64,000 nucleotides of DNA from Leucocoprinus leucothites (taxonomy: Eukaryota; Basidiomycota; Agaricomycetes; Agaricales; Agaricaceae): NCBI GenBank assembly GCA_013368445.1, contig JAACJO010000001.1, forward strand, positions 2,852,001 to 2,916,000, in the 5' to 3' direction. The notes beneath the pieces were generated by a model. The model made no database searches and was not told where the DNA came from. It saw only the letters and a program-made list of their open reading frames with translations. Made by a program: the position numbers and the translations under genes. Within the stretch, counting starts at the first letter, position 1. Each line of letters begins with the position of its first letter. This document shows, one piece after another, positions 36,809 to 48,678 of this stretch.

Positions 36809-39800
36809 TCATAAAGCGCCCTCGAACAAAAGTTTCCGAGGTTTTTTGAGAACAGGCGCCGGCCTAATCAATGCAGGCCTAGAAGAAACGTTAGCGACGG
36901 GAGAAGAAAAATAGACGACACGAAAAATAGAAGCACTCACATCGAAGTCCCACACATCGCTGCAGGGTTGCCCATGATGATGCTTTCAGACACGCCTGAG
37001 ATACTGTCGTTCTTGCCATATGCAGACGCATCAAATAAGTGATCCGTTGTCTTCTCAAATGATGCCAACATCAACACGCTGTCTTTCATCTTGGCAACAC
37101 CGAACCGCGTAATTCCAAGGACTTCGCCCTATTTTTTGGTCACCGCCGGCGGTTAGTACAGAGCTTTTGTCAACAACCGGTGTCAACTCGCCTTATACGT
37201 CATAACATCGCCTAGTAGCATAACGTGCCGCGGGTCAATAATCATGTCGTGCGACTTCATGGTATACTGAATTTCGTTGACGATCGTTCTTCTTGCTGCC
37301 TCAATTCCTAGGACTTGAGCAACTTCAATGACGTGGTTTGATGTGGTAGCCTCTCCGATAACACCTAAGTTTAGATGTGAGTGAGGCCATCATAGTCTCT
37401 ATATCATCCAACTTCTTACCTTCGGTAATCATACACTTCTGTAAACCATACCCTTCAACCAACAGTTCCTTGTCTCCTTTCTTGCCCTTAGCATCATCCT
37501 GGTCCTTAATGTTGATGATAGCGCGCGAAATGGATGGTACACCCTTCACAACAATATCCGGAAGCCCTCTCTTCAGCTCACGCAACCTGTAATACTTGTC
37601 TACTCCATCAACATAAATGCGGAGTCGATTCTTGCGAGGAACGATAGTAATCGACTGGGGATAGTTGAGCAACAATCCCTCATAAACGAAGCACGCGCAA
37701 ATATTTACCTCTTGCTTGATCTTCAGTTTCTTTGCACTCACTATCGCCCATTTGATATCATCCAATGTGAGTTCAAGCTGAACAGTGATAGGGTCATCTC
37801 ATCACCGCATGTTCCATCATGTGACAAATAAACATACCTGAAGTTTCCGAATCGCCTCGGTATCAACAATGATACCGATATATGCATATTCGGGCGCCCA
37901 TGCCTCCTCTAAAAGGCTAGCAACCTAGAGAGAAAAGTCAGACCGATAGTGGTGCCACAAGGAACACCCAAACGTACGTCTCCCAACAGAGTCTTTTCGA
38001 GACGGCCCTTCACTATACGAGCAGAGGCCTCACTATTGCGCGTCACGAGTTTACAGCTGATAATGGGCGTGCTGATGGCCTTGGCAGCATTGATAATTTC
38101 TTTGATGCGCGGTACTCCGAGGGTCACGTTCATTGATGCAACACCAGCAAAGTGGAAAGTCTTCAAGGTCATCTGAGTTCCTGGTTCACCGATGGACTGA
38201 GCACCGACAGCCCCAACAGTAGATCCTAGAACAGATGCTAATCAGCCTTTGCATCACCAAAGGATGGAGAGCAATCATACCTGGCTCGATACGCGCTTTC
38301 ACGTACTTGACCCAGCAAACGTGGAGGAATGTACGAAGCTGATTTTCTGTCACCTTGGTTTTATTCTCAACAATCGCAGTCTCAGCATCTGTTTGAGAGT
38401 TATGAGTACAGGGCTTCCGCACATGTCAATTTCTACGCGCCTGTTGCGCCCATCGATAAATCGGTATCCTTATCCCATTCTTCCTCGCGTTCCAGCGCCT
38501 CAAACATACCATGGCTCTTTCGATTCTCCGCAATCTTGGAGGCGATACGATCATGGATGAAGTCGCGGACACCATCCAAGTATGTCTGGGTGCATTCAGT
38601 TGTAAAACGTGGTGTTGCCAATTCCTTGTCTGCTATTTCAATGATTTCGAATGGGAGCAAACTACGGCCAACACGACCCGTGGATGCCTATGTACGCATC
38701 ATCAGCTCCCGAGTACTTTAGAGCATGAGGTACGCGAAACTTACCGAGATATGCGTCCACGCCCGGTCCAAGTCAATAGGCTGTGCATCTCCTTCCAAAC
38801 AAGCGGGATCCAGACCATCGTCTCCATACCGGAATTGAACAACGCCTCCAGTGGAGTTCCTAACCGAAAGGTCATACTGCGTCGTCAAATCCTCGAGAGC
38901 CTTCATCAACCGACGCTGCATATAACCAGTCTCGGCAGTCTTCACAGCCGTATCAACAAGACCTTCTCGACCCGAGATAGCGTGGAACAAGAACTCCGTA
39001 GCGACCAAGCCAGAGTAGAAACTGTTCCGAACGAAACCTTTCGAAGGAGGTTCCTTGGACTTCTTCGGAAAGTGCGGAAGCGAGCGGTCTTGGAAGCCAT
39101 TGGGCACACGATGACCAGCGATAATCTGCTGTCCTACACAAGCGACCATCTGTGATACATTGATGACAGAACCTATACCGGACTAAGCTATCCGACAAGA
39201 TTCATGTTTGAGGGAGACACGTACCTTTTGAACCACATGTTGCCATGATAAGTGGAGCATTGTGTCGGCTCAATTCCTTCATACAGATCTGACCAACAGC
39301 TTCACGAACTTTGGACAGTACCGAAGAAATGAGGGCTTCGAGAGTTTGTTCCTGATTGCAACCAGGCTTATTCTCGAGCTTCCCTTTCTTGGCGAGGGCA
39401 ATAAGATCCTGACAATCATCGTAGGCTTTCTCTACAAGCGATTCCTTCCTCGCCTTGAGCTCTGGTCCGGGAATAACGTCATTTATTCCAAGAGAGAAAC
39501 CATAATTAGCTGAAATGGTCCAGATCAGTGCTGAGATCATTATAATCCGTGGAGCGAACACATACCCAAGTAACGAGCACAGAGCTTAGCAAGGCGGTTC
39601 ATCGCAGCAGCAGCTTCATGAGGCCCATAATCACGTAAAATAATCCCAAATATCGACTTCTTCTTGCCACTACCGACCGTAGCTTTATCCATGACACCAC
39701 ACATAATCTCACTATTCACAACCACAAGCCATCCATCATTAGGCGAAAGATCATTGGCAAGAGTCATGCGTTTTGGATAGTTCTCGGGTTTCGCCTCCTC

Positions 39801-42057
39801 CCACTTGTTACACTTCGATTCAACGTTGACGAAAATCTTGGATTGTTTATTAGGCCGCATGAGGACATTGAAGATCTGCTTTCCTGTCCATAATCGGGTG
39901 GGCTTCCAGATTGTCGGTGGAGGGATATCAATTTGCATGTTGGCATCACCGAGGTAGCAGCAGATCTGTGTGAACTGTCGCCGGTCGAGGAAGGTATCTT
40001 TGCGGGAGAGCAGGTAGGAGGCTGTGATGAAATCTTGAATGGCCGCAATGACAGGATCGCCGTTTCGTGGTGTTACAAGATTGTGTTTAACACTCATAAG
40101 CTCGAGAGCTTCCGTTCTCGCTTCCTCCGTTTGAGGGACATCTGGGACAATTGTTCAAAATAGTCCCAAAACTTTCACTGGTTACATACGAAGGTTCATC
40201 TCGTCACCGTCGAAATCAGCGTTATATGGTCCACAAACACACTCGTTCAGCCGGAACGTCCGCCATGGTCTCACTTTTGCCTAGAGGAGTGGAAATCAGT
40301 CCAACCATTATAAAATGAGCCAGAGGAAGTCATACTCTATGACACATGATGGACAACTATCAGGAGCCAGGCATCAGCCAAATTCAAAAAAAAATGCACT
40401 AAAAAACACACCTTGTGCAAACTTGGCTGTCGATTGAACAGCACAATATCGCCATCTATAACATGCCGTTCAACCACATCACCAACTGCCAACCCATCCG
40501 CAATCGAGCTCCTATTCGCAAACTTCAAAAACTTCTTCGTCTCTCCACGACTGACATAGTTCGCTCCAGGATGTACATCAGGTCCATTCCTTACAGCTTT
40601 GCGTAACATTTCTATATTGTGAGGGGTGACGCGTTCGGGATAGGTCAAAACCTTTGCAACTCTTTCGGGTACGGCGACTTCATCGATACGGAGGTTTGGG
40701 TCAGGGGAAATGACTGTTCTGCCAGAGAAATCCACACGTTTTCCGGAAAGATTTCCTCGGAAACGTCCTTGTTTGCCTTTCAAACGCTGCACGAATCCAC
40801 GAATAGGCTTTTGACCTGGTTGTGAGGGCACGCCAGGAAGTTCTGAGTTGACATACATCGCGACGGAAAGTTGAAGGAATTCCCATTGTTCCTGAAAAGC
40901 TGTCAATAACCAGCGTAACTTTGTTGTGTAGCGTAGATATTCACCATGAACTGCGGTGTTGGGGCACCGCGCGAAAGACCCTGCTTGATCAGAGCATTGG
41001 TGAACACGATTTCCGTCAACTTGACAGTCAAGTCATCCTCGTTCGAGGCACCGTCCTGAGCGACAGAAGGTCGGATGCAAACGGGAGGAACGGACAGATA
41101 CTGCCAGATGAATTCTTCAGGTCTGCCCCACCCGGGTTGCAGCCCCAATAGTTCACAGTCCTGCAGGCAGGATGATAAGCACATGTGAATACAAATAGCA
41201 TTTGCACGTCTCACCTCATCGGATATCCGTCGAAAAAGGTCCAACACTTTGAGCGGGTTCAACTCTTCGTGTACGGCTTTATTAAGATACATCGACAACT
41301 CCTTCTGCGCCTCAACCGCAGGTGCAAACGTCTTCTTCCACTTCTCCATCTCCTCTGCTGTCTTCTTTGCGCGGAACTTGTCATGAATGATCTTCAAAGC
41401 TCCAGCTTTCTTGACAGTACCATTCGTTGCTGAGCAATAAGGACAGTACACGACTTTGCGAGCCATAGAATTGACTGCCTTGGACAATGCTTGACGTTGG
41501 ATGTTCTCAAGGTTTGGTCGTCGGAATCGTCGGATATAATTACGCCTTTCTGGTTCATCTAAAAGTACTCGCGCACAAGTCTGGAGGTTCGTGAGTTGCA
41601 GAGATAGTCAGAGTCAGAAGGTTACTCACTTTACAGATAGCCTGGAGAATTGCAATAGTGTGTTTGAAGTAACCAATATGGAACACGGGGACCACGAGTT
41701 TAATGTAGGCGTAGTGACCGACGCAGTTCACATAGGATTGACCACAAGTCTCGCAGAAGGCATTTTTGTCCGTTGTCCCCTGGAAGTAACTGATCAACAA
41801 GTGGCCTCATAGTAGTAGTAAATGTTTCAGCATACGAGGCGCCTGTCTAGAACACCATTCTGCACAGGTAGTCGGTCGGTCGGGGTATACAAATCGCGGT
41901 GAGTGACCTCGAATTCGGAGATCTTGACGGTATCCTGTGCATTAAGAAGACTAAACTGAAGCTTCTTTCTAGATATACATAAGTCACGCAACGCGAGCAA
42001 AAACAGCATGAGCACATACATTACTTTTGGACTTTTGTGGGAGACAGCCTCCTTCAT
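36809..42057 (-). CDS. RPC1: DNA-directed RNA polymerase III largest subunit RPC1
   Basis: Read right to left from ATG 42057 ([11 protein letters not shown]) to the stop at 36809. Many exons of 100-600 nt. Conserved Pol III blocks are present: [20 protein letters not shown], the zinc region [59 protein letters not shown] then [19 protein letters not shown], the catalytic [11 protein letters not shown] (40194-40226, three Asp chelating Mg2+), [20 protein letters not shown], the bridge/trigger region ([20 protein letters not shown]) and C-terminal [17 protein letters not shown]. The sequence ends LRKPRKL-like followed by LFEGAL. It transcribes tRNA, 5S and U6 genes. It is divergent from SCL1 with 128 bp between ATGs. 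Confidence 0.93.
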
Positions 42058-42185
42058 GGATGAGTTGACGAACTGAACGAATCGGGCGAATCATATCTAC
42101 AAAAAATGTGACGTAGTGTGACTACTGGAATCGTGACGACTTGCGCGTCCAGCAATCGTCATTAACGCACTTATCCTCTATTATC

Positions 42186-43296
42186 ATGTCCAGAACATCC
42201 TACGATAGGTCTGTATTATATTACTGAATAATCTCTGGCCACTGACTTTATTTTACAGGTATCTCACCGTTTTCTCGCCCGAAGGTCGTTTGTACCAAGT
42301 CGGTGAGTGGTAACATCTACAATCGCAACTCCCAGTATTGATCGCAGGGTAGAATATGCATTCAAGGCGATCTCTGGCTCCGGGCACACTGCAATTGCGA
42401 TGAGAGGAAAGGATACAACAGTAGTGATCACGCAGCGGAAAGTTCCCGTGCGTTATTGGCTCTCGATCCCATGGAGAACCTCGTTCACATCTCCACTTCT
42501 TAGGACAAGCTCTTGGACGCGTCAACAGTGACCCATCTGTTCAGTATTACGCCACATATTGGCTGCGTAATGACAGGGCTTATAGGTGCGTGCTCGTAAA
42601 TCTAGCTCATCGCTAAAGCTAACGTCACGCCATACAGCCGATGCTCATGCGCAGGTCGCTCGGGCTCGGGCTGAAGCCGCTGATTTTCGCTACAAATTTG
42701 GCTACGAAATTACTCCAGACGCTCTCGCACGTCGAATTGCAAACATTAATCAAGTTTACACCCAGAGGGCTGCCATGCGACCATTGGGAATTTGTAAGGA
42801 ACCATTAACTATTCGCATCCACTTAAACGCTGATCCTGGGGACTAGCCATGATCTTGATTGGAATTGATCCTGAATTCGGACCTCAATGCTTCAGACTCG
42901 ATCCCGCAGGGTATTTCGTCGGATACCATGCAACAGCTGCAGGTCAAAAGCAGCAAGAGGCCATGAACCAACTAGAAAAGAAGTGGAAGAAGCTGGACTC
43001 AGGTAGGGGTGCCGAAGAGCCCGCGAAGGCAGGACAGACGCTAAGTAGAAGCGAAGTCATTGAGGTGAGAGAGGCCCGAGTCCTTCCTGTCCTGCCTGCC
43101 TTTCTAAGATGTGGACTTGTAGATGGCCGTTGAAATCATGTCGACGGTTCACGCGACAGACTATAAAGCCGGTGAAATTGAAATAGGAATCGTCTCGTCT
43201 AGCGAGGAAGAAGACGTTAAGACGAGAGGAAAATGGCGGGTAATGGGTGAAGCAGAGATCGAGCAGCACTTGTTGGCTTACGCAGAGAAAGACTAG
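42186..43296 (+). CDS. SCL1: 20S proteasome subunit alpha1 (PSMA6/Scl1)
   Basis: About seven exons give roughly 255 residues. The N-terminus [20 protein letters not shown] followed by QVEYAFKAI is the alpha-subunit signature in its alpha1 form. Further alpha1-specific blocks are [110 protein letters not shown] and [20 protein letters not shown]. It forms the outer gated ring of the 20S core. As expected for an alpha subunit there is no catalytic N-terminal Thr. Its 3' end lies 45 bp from the convergent KGD4 stop. Confidence 0.95.
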
Positions 43297-43341
43297 TGTT
43301 TCTATTAATCGTTCTACAAATGAGGGTAAAGGATTATGGTA

Positions 43342-43777
43342 TCATTTTCTGCTGTAGGAAGATGCGCCTCCAGTCTGTCAAATATGAGCCGTTTAATGTA
43401 GGAATATACCAATATCGCAAACGTACCATGATAGCCTCCATTTCTGACTCCTCGAGCTCCCTTACTCTCGGATTCCAAAACTTTGAGGGCGCTTCCCAGA
43501 AATAATTGAAAGCTGTTGCATCACCCGCATCTTCTTGACGACTCGCAGAGCTGGATGACCGCCCGAGTTGTTTCTTGAGGAAATCGGCGAAATGTTCACG
43601 GAATTCTGCTGATGCAGCAGGATGAGGGTGTGGTGCTTCCGTTGCTAAGTGGGTGTAAGAAAAGGTATGAAAAAGTAGGTATATATCATACTTACTTGAA
43701 GGCCATTGACGCCTACCAATGAAACGAATCAAAGGCTGGTGGGACCGAGCCACACACGAACGCAGGGAGGGGAACAT
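43342..43777 (-). CDS. KGD4: 2-oxoglutarate dehydrogenase subunit 4 (Kgd4/Ymr31/MRPS36)
   Basis: A small gene of three exons and about 110 residues. ATG 43777 opens MFPSLRSCVARSHQPLIRFI followed by GRRQWPS, a mitochondrial presequence flowing into the conserved PLI(K/R)F(I/V)G(R/T)R motif. After an intron comes TEAPHPHPAASAEFREHF, then FWEAPSKFWNPRVRELEESE and MEAIM. A second intron (GTACGT...GACAG) leads to TGGASSYSRK, matching the family's terminal S/T-G-G-A motif. Kgd4 tethers the E3 component to the 2-oxoglutarate dehydrogenase complex in mitochondria and was once taken for a mitoribosomal protein. The last exon is only about 33 nt and would be missed by ORF-based annotation. Confidence 0.85.
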
Positions 43778-44160
43778 GGATGTTACTGATGGCCAACACT
43801 GGTACAGAGTACCGAGCCTGCCCTTCCGAGCCCGGTGGCTGTGTACGTTGCCAGTCTTGGATGTTCCCACATTTTGAATGAACAGTTCCTCGTGATAAAA
43901 CTTCACTTAATCAACTCCGCGAACCACCATGAGCTAATTTCTTCCTCTCATTTTCCCTCTCTGGAAGCGTTTAACATATTTGGTATTATGTGGAACCGCC
44001 GACGCCGTTGATTCTGTCTGGTCCCTCATATCCCCCCTACGGCCCCGCTCTCGTGATTCCAAGGCAAGTTGAATATTTCTTGGTATGCCTACCTCGCTTC
44101 TCAACTAAATAACAACAGGTATCCGATATAGATGGCCTCACAGATGAAGAAATATTGAAA

Positions 44161-45003
44161 ATGGACATCACACCCGTCTACGTCGACGAGAGTTTGAGAT
44201 ACAACACCTGTAATGCTCATTGGCTCTCTGCCGACACAATCGTGAAATCTTATGTAGACATCCACCGCCGTGATGTTGTCAAAGTCGATATTGAATGTGG
44301 CGAAGCCAACGTGCATGAACTCGTCTATGCCAAAACACAAATCCCAACACCCCGCATCCGTCGCGTTGTTGACTGTGGTGATGGGGAGGTATTCATCATC
44401 ATGGATCGTATTCGAGGGCGCCAATTGTCAGAAGTATGGGACTCGTCCATCTGGAAAAAGCTCTGGGTTGCCTTCACTTTGCGCCGATACATAACCCAAC
44501 TTCGACACCTCACTAAAGCTCCACCTGGGACTCCTCCTGGGCCCATCAGTCCTCGTAGATCAAAGCACTGTGACAGTCCACGGATATTTGGAGAGCTCTA
44601 TCCTCGTGTTTTCCCGACAGTCTCGGATCTTGCAGAGTTTTGTAATAGACGGTACCTCAAGATGCTTGGCTGGCTCAAGACGCCTCAAGATGATCCTGCG
44701 TGGAAAGAGACGTTTGACTCTTCCGAGCCGCTTGTGAATTGTCACGGGGACCTAGTACCAAGGAATATGATTTTGGGCGACGATGGGTGGCTTTGGTTAG
44801 TTGATTGGAGGTTCTCTGGATACTATCCGCCGTGGTTCGAGAATTATGGGATGACCATTGCAGCCAGGGAGGAGTGGATGTCACTGGGGAACAGCTATAA
44901 ATATTGGAATCTCTTTCTCCCTTTCATTTGTGGAGGTTACTTCAGACAGACTGCATGGCTGGACGTGGCCGCATTCACTTTCGATTATGCCGCTTCACCC
45001 TGA
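44161..45003 (+). CDS. aminoglycoside-phosphotransferase-like (APH) kinase-fold protein
   Basis: The frame runs from MDITPVYVDESLRYNTCNAH to the stop at 45003 (about 280 residues). APH-fold landmarks are VVKVDIECGEANVHELVYAK with TQIPTPRIRRVV (N-lobe), VFIIMDRIRGRQLSEVW (hinge), the catalytic loop LVNCHGDLVPRNMILGDDGW and the metal-binding LWLVDWRFSGYYPPWFENYG. Such proteins are very numerous in mushroom genomes and mostly uncharacterised; they probably phosphorylate small molecules. The frame is open before the ATG back to 44119, where an acceptor AACAACAG sits, so a 5' exon (donor AAG|GCAAGT at 44064) may exist. I could not find an in-frame start for it. Confidence 0.75.
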   Translation: MDITPVYVDESLRYNTCNAHWLSADTIVKSYVDIHRRDVVKVDIECGEANVHELVYAKTQIPTPRIRRVVDCGDGEVFIIMDRIRGRQLSEVWDSSIWKKLWVAFTLRRYITQLRHLTKAPPGTPPGPISPRRSKHCDSPRIFGELYPRVFPTVSDLAEFCNRRYLKMLGWLKTPQDDPAWKETFDSSEPLVNCHGDLVPRNMILGDDGWLWLVDWRFSGYYPPWFENYGMTIAAREEWMSLGNSYKYWNLFLPFICGGYFRQTAWLDVAAFTFDYAASP

Positions 45004-46019
45004 CCATGCTAGGTGTTCAATCCCTAGACCCTCGAATACGGCCTCACCCTGTTTGCTGCCTACGCAGCCCCAGAAAAAGACATCCAATGTTTCGCATGTT
45101 AGGTCCCAGAGAGGGTCGGCCACTGGTCCAAACTCCAGAGCCAGAACAGTTGGCTGGCATCTCCGTGACAATCGACAGTGATCAATTGCAGGTCTAAGGA
45201 TAATCAGAATTGGTGTAATCACTTCAGCATTCCCGACCCCCGTGCGGTCCTGCCGGCCCATGTCTTCAAGTTCTTATCCTTTCTGTAACTCAGCATCAGG
45301 CGGCCATGTCTCAGAGTGTTAGCAAGCTCAGTTAAAAGGTAGGTTTTATTATCGTAGTATGTTCTTAAATAATTCTAATCATCTGTTTACAGTAACAACT
45401 ACCTCGATCATGGACTATATAATGCAAACCTACTGTACCAGGAGGTATGTGTGAAAAGAAGGAGCACGTAGCATGGATTAGAGGGATGGCGCGGTGGCGT
45501 GAGGGCTTGGGTGGTGAGGACATGGCGGGTGACGAGCGGCGAGTACAGATACTTAACACTAATGACCACAAATATTTAAAAATAGGACAAGTCTGCTTCT
45601 CGCCATTCATAGGGCATGAAAAGGAAGGGATCATCTGACTCACCAAGCCAGGCTATAAGGCGCGGCGGGCAGCGCTGTTCAACATTTCGGGGTTAATCCA
45701 CGCCTGTCCGTTTGAATGAATCTCGTTGTCTCAAGTAACCATCGGCGAGAGGTTTTCACCATCATTTCTGCTATGGACATCCGGCCAACTACCCATGGCA
45801 AAGACACCGTATTCGGTATACCACTTACCTCATTCTCTGAGTAGTGACGTGACACATGTTTTCCACGAGGTTGGGAACTAGTGGATACCGGTGGGAAGGG
45901 TTCAAGACTGCATACAGCAACCTTGAAACTGCCACCTTTACTGCCACCCACCATCAGGTCTACCAAGCAAATTCTTTTTATCGATCATCAAGTTTGAGAT
46001 AAACCGAGTTATTACATCG
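45004..46019. other. intergenic, no gene seen
   Basis: About 1 kb between the APH-like and CVNH-like genes. The longest ORFs (45679-45966 and 45365-45646, minus) lack motifs and splice partners. Confidence 0.55.
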
Positions 46020-46774
46020 ATGCTATCAAAACTCATTGTCCCTGCCCTCGCTCTGACCGCTGCAGTTGCTGTTGGTTTGGGTTGGCGAATGGGTGGGGAT
46101 AGCGAAAACGGTGGGGACAATGGTACTCAGGTACTTTATTTTCTCTATAAATGTACTTGACACGAATTATTTTGTAGGGTGACGTGCAACATGAGCGGGA
46201 CCAGGCGCAGTTGCAAGATGACTCGGACTCAGATACTGGAGCCGTTGCGAGCTCCGCGATACCAGAGACTCCACGGCCCAGGTTCGGGCCCGAGCCACCC
46301 CCTGATCGAACTGCCCCGATTTATAGTCTGTATCTGAGCAAAATCGACTTGACATTGAAAGAAGGGAGGAAGCTAGTCTACTATAGTGACGACCCCAGCA
46401 AGGGTGTCAGCGAGCTTGACTTGTCCAAGTATATCGGGAACAGGAACGGTGAGCATTTTGGCCGCATATAGCTCGTTCTACATAAAAACCTATCCAAGGG
46501 ACTGACGAAACGACTGTGATTTTACACAGGCAAGCTCGTTTGGGACTCTTTTGGCTTTCATACGACAGCAGTGAAAGCGCAACTCTGCAACGGTCATGTG
46601 CTAGTAGCCAGACTCCTTAAGAATGACGGGAAGACAACTGTTGATAGCTGGATCAACCTTGACATGAGGATTCATTGCGACAGTGAGGTTCTGGAGTATG
46701 ATCCTGGAAGGGAGAGGTACGGAGGGTTGCCTGGTCCTTGGACCATGAAGAGTTACCACGTCTTTGGCTCTTAG
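46020..46774 (+). CDS. CVNH-like protein with N-terminal membrane anchor
   Basis: Three exons (introns near 46133-46177 and 46449-46530). The N-terminus MLSKLIVPALALTAAVAVGL then GWRMGG is a single hydrophobic segment (signal anchor or peptide), followed by an acidic D/S-rich spacer (DDSDSDTGAVASSA). The C-terminal ~110 residues have the two-fold pattern of CyanoVirin-N homology domains: ELDLSKYIGNRNGKLVWDSF (first half) and KAQLCNGHVLVARLLKNDGK with VDSWINLDMRI (second half). In known CVNH proteins this fold binds mannose-type glycans. Here the assignment is by pattern only; glycan binding is inference. Confidence 0.6.
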
Positions 46775-46799
46775 CTACCTACGGTTCCTTGTTTTTTGA

Positions 46800-47170
46800 C
46801 TGAGAACTCCAGTGAGCTTGTAGCAATACAGTAGCAGGATAGGCAAGGTTTTATCCGAGAATCTATGCACCATGTGAAACCAAACCTATGTAGGTTAGGC
46901 AAGTTCCCTATGGTGTATTTATTCGGTGATAAGGCTTGGATATGGCCTTGAGGCGAACAGAACAACACGTAAAAATCTGGCACGACGAAGAGCACCTGAG
47001 CCAAACCGATAACAAAGACAAGGTATGCGGTTGCCTTGGTAAGTCGCTTATCGCTCGGAAAGCTCAGGTATCGACGCTCAGACTTTTTCATAGAAGGCGC
47101 CTCGAGTAACCTACAGACTTGGTCGGCGCGGAAGCTGTACACAATCGGATATCTGAGTAGTCACATCTAT
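46800..47170 (-). pseudogene. degraded DUF6534 copy F
   Basis: The reverse strand reads YLSFPSDKRLTKATAYLVFV, VVPDFYVLFCSPQGH and NLPNLHRFGFTW. These match the second large exon of the intact copies (YLAFPKDKRLTKIAVYLVYT, LRDFHELFCIPG, DLHTFGFMW). The 5' and 3' exons are missing or unrecognisable, and the region abuts the end of the CVNH-like gene at 46774. Its orientation is opposite to the neighbouring array. Confidence 0.7.
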
Positions 47171-47517
47171 AGACCTCCAGAGCATTGCATTTGATATTTT
47201 TTTCGTTTGAGAATCCACAGTTGGCCTTCCACAATCCAGATACAGCCTAGCCAAATTAGCAGCTATTTCCCCATATTCAAAATCTGAGTCCAGGATCTCG
47301 AGCAGGCAAAGAATGACACGTTCTTCGAACATTTCTCTGAGTAAAAGCATAGAGGGCATATGTTGGTATATATGGATGAGAGAGCGTTCAACAGGGGTGA
47401 CCCAGGTGCAATGACGATGAGCGCCAAGTTAATCGTTCCATACCAATACTCCAATTGAGATTATGAGATCAGACGACCTGAATTAGACCCACTGCCACTT
47501 CAGCCACCATTGCCGTA

Positions 47518-47765
47518 CTATACGCTACCCCCGATTGACGGTCCCCCCCGATTGACTCGTCACACCCGTTCTACTGCTTAAACGTGACAAAGCGTGACAA
47601 ATGGCCATTTTCTATCTCACTCAATTCGCGGGTTTTGGACTCGAAATTTTGCAAGTATACTCTGGAGCTGTTGTGAATGAAGTAACCTGGATTTTGTGTG
47701 AAATGAAGAAGAGGAAGGGGAAAAGCGTCAACCGGGGGGGACCGTCAATCAGGGGTAGAGTACAG
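47518..47765. mobile_element. MITE-like element with ~45-bp terminal inverted repeats
   Basis: The left end CTATACGCTACCCCCGATTG and the reverse complement of the right end CTGTACTCTACCCCTGATTG match, and the match continues through ACGGTCCCCCC and GGTTGAC/GATTGAC to about 40-45 bp. Both ends are flanked by TA (47516-47517 and 47766-47767), the target duplication of Tc1/mariner-type transposons. The 248-bp interior has no transposase ORF. I infer a non-autonomous mariner/pogo-type derivative. Confidence 0.65.
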
Positions 47766-47768
47766 TAC

Positions 47769-48599
47769 ACCGAGGCCGACTTCCCATGAACGATCAGTTA
47801 CGGACACCTGAGAAAGCTTTTGGCTCGTCGGGGTCTCGGAGTTCCAGAGACGAGAAGAGACGGGAAGGCCATGAGCAGAGAAACCGCTCAGCATGATCCA
47901 TTATCTCGAAAGAGATCAGGTTGATTATCCACGATGTGATTAACCTGTACAATATTGCGGTGTAGTAGCTGTTGGACCTTGGTCCTGGCGTTGTTCGGGA
48001 TTCGAACGTCTAAGATTCAACTTGGTTATGTCGAGCACCGAGTTAAGTAGAGTAAGTATCTGCTGTCGCCAGAAAGTCGGTTCCCACGACACCGACTTTC
48101 TCAATGTCGAGCACGATTACGGTGGCCAACTCTTCCGCTTTCCACTTTGATACACCACAATCTTGCCTGGTTCCATTAATTGTCATCAATAACTGCCACA
48201 AACATCAATTCCTTTGAATACCGACCATACGACTTAGCTTCTGCAAAGTTATCAACTCGGCCGGTGTGACCGGGTCTCAACATTACCTAGAATACCGCAG
48301 GCTGTGCTCAAACATCATCATCTCGACATTCCAATCGTACCCGCTATGGGAGAAGTATGTATTTATAATTGTATCTATCGTGGGATCAACTGCCATACTG
48401 AAACAACTTCTAGCCTGATTCCAGTGTAGCTCTTTATATTGTCAGGATTACGGGACCATCATCACAGAACTGATGTATGATGGTGTAGTACTCATCTCAT
48501 AAAGTACAATTGAACTAATCTCCATCTTGAGGCTATCCTTCTCATCCCCCTCACCTTCCGGCGCCTAGCGCCTAGCTTTGTTCTCCCCCCCCTTCCATC
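47769..48599. other. intergenic, no gene seen
   Basis: About 0.8 kb between the MITE-like element and the promoter of DUF6534 copy B. No coding evidence. A GTTCGAATCC on the minus strand near 47995 resembles a tRNA B box but has no matching stem or A box. Confidence 0.5.
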
Positions 48600-48606
48600 T
48601 ATATAT
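48600..48606 (+). promoter_or_regulatory. TATA box candidate of DUF6534 copy B
   Basis: TATATAT located 79 bp before the ATG at 48679, after a C-rich tract. Confidence 0.4.
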
Positions 48607-48678
48607 TGCTGGTGGGCACTGGCTCAAGCCAGAGCTTAGGTTCGATATCATCTTGTTTCCTCTCAGCAATTGTTCCCT

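Noticed and set aside
39202..39561. ORFs that look like separate small genes between 36.8 and 42.1 kb
   Set aside because: They are individual exons of one RPC1 gene; successive exons give consecutive blocks of the Pol III largest subunit.
45679..45966. 95-codon minus-strand ORF between the APH-like and CVNH-like genes
   Set aside because: No motif, no splice-linked exons, and composition like the surrounding spacer.
47263..47454. Minus-strand ORF just upstream of degraded copy F as a possible further exon
   Set aside because: I could not align it with any exon of the intact DUF6534 copies, so it was left out of the pseudogene.
47940..48070. tRNA-like B box (GTTCGAATCC on the minus strand)
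   Set aside because: The flanking bases do not form a T stem, and there is no A box or acceptor stem at the right distance.
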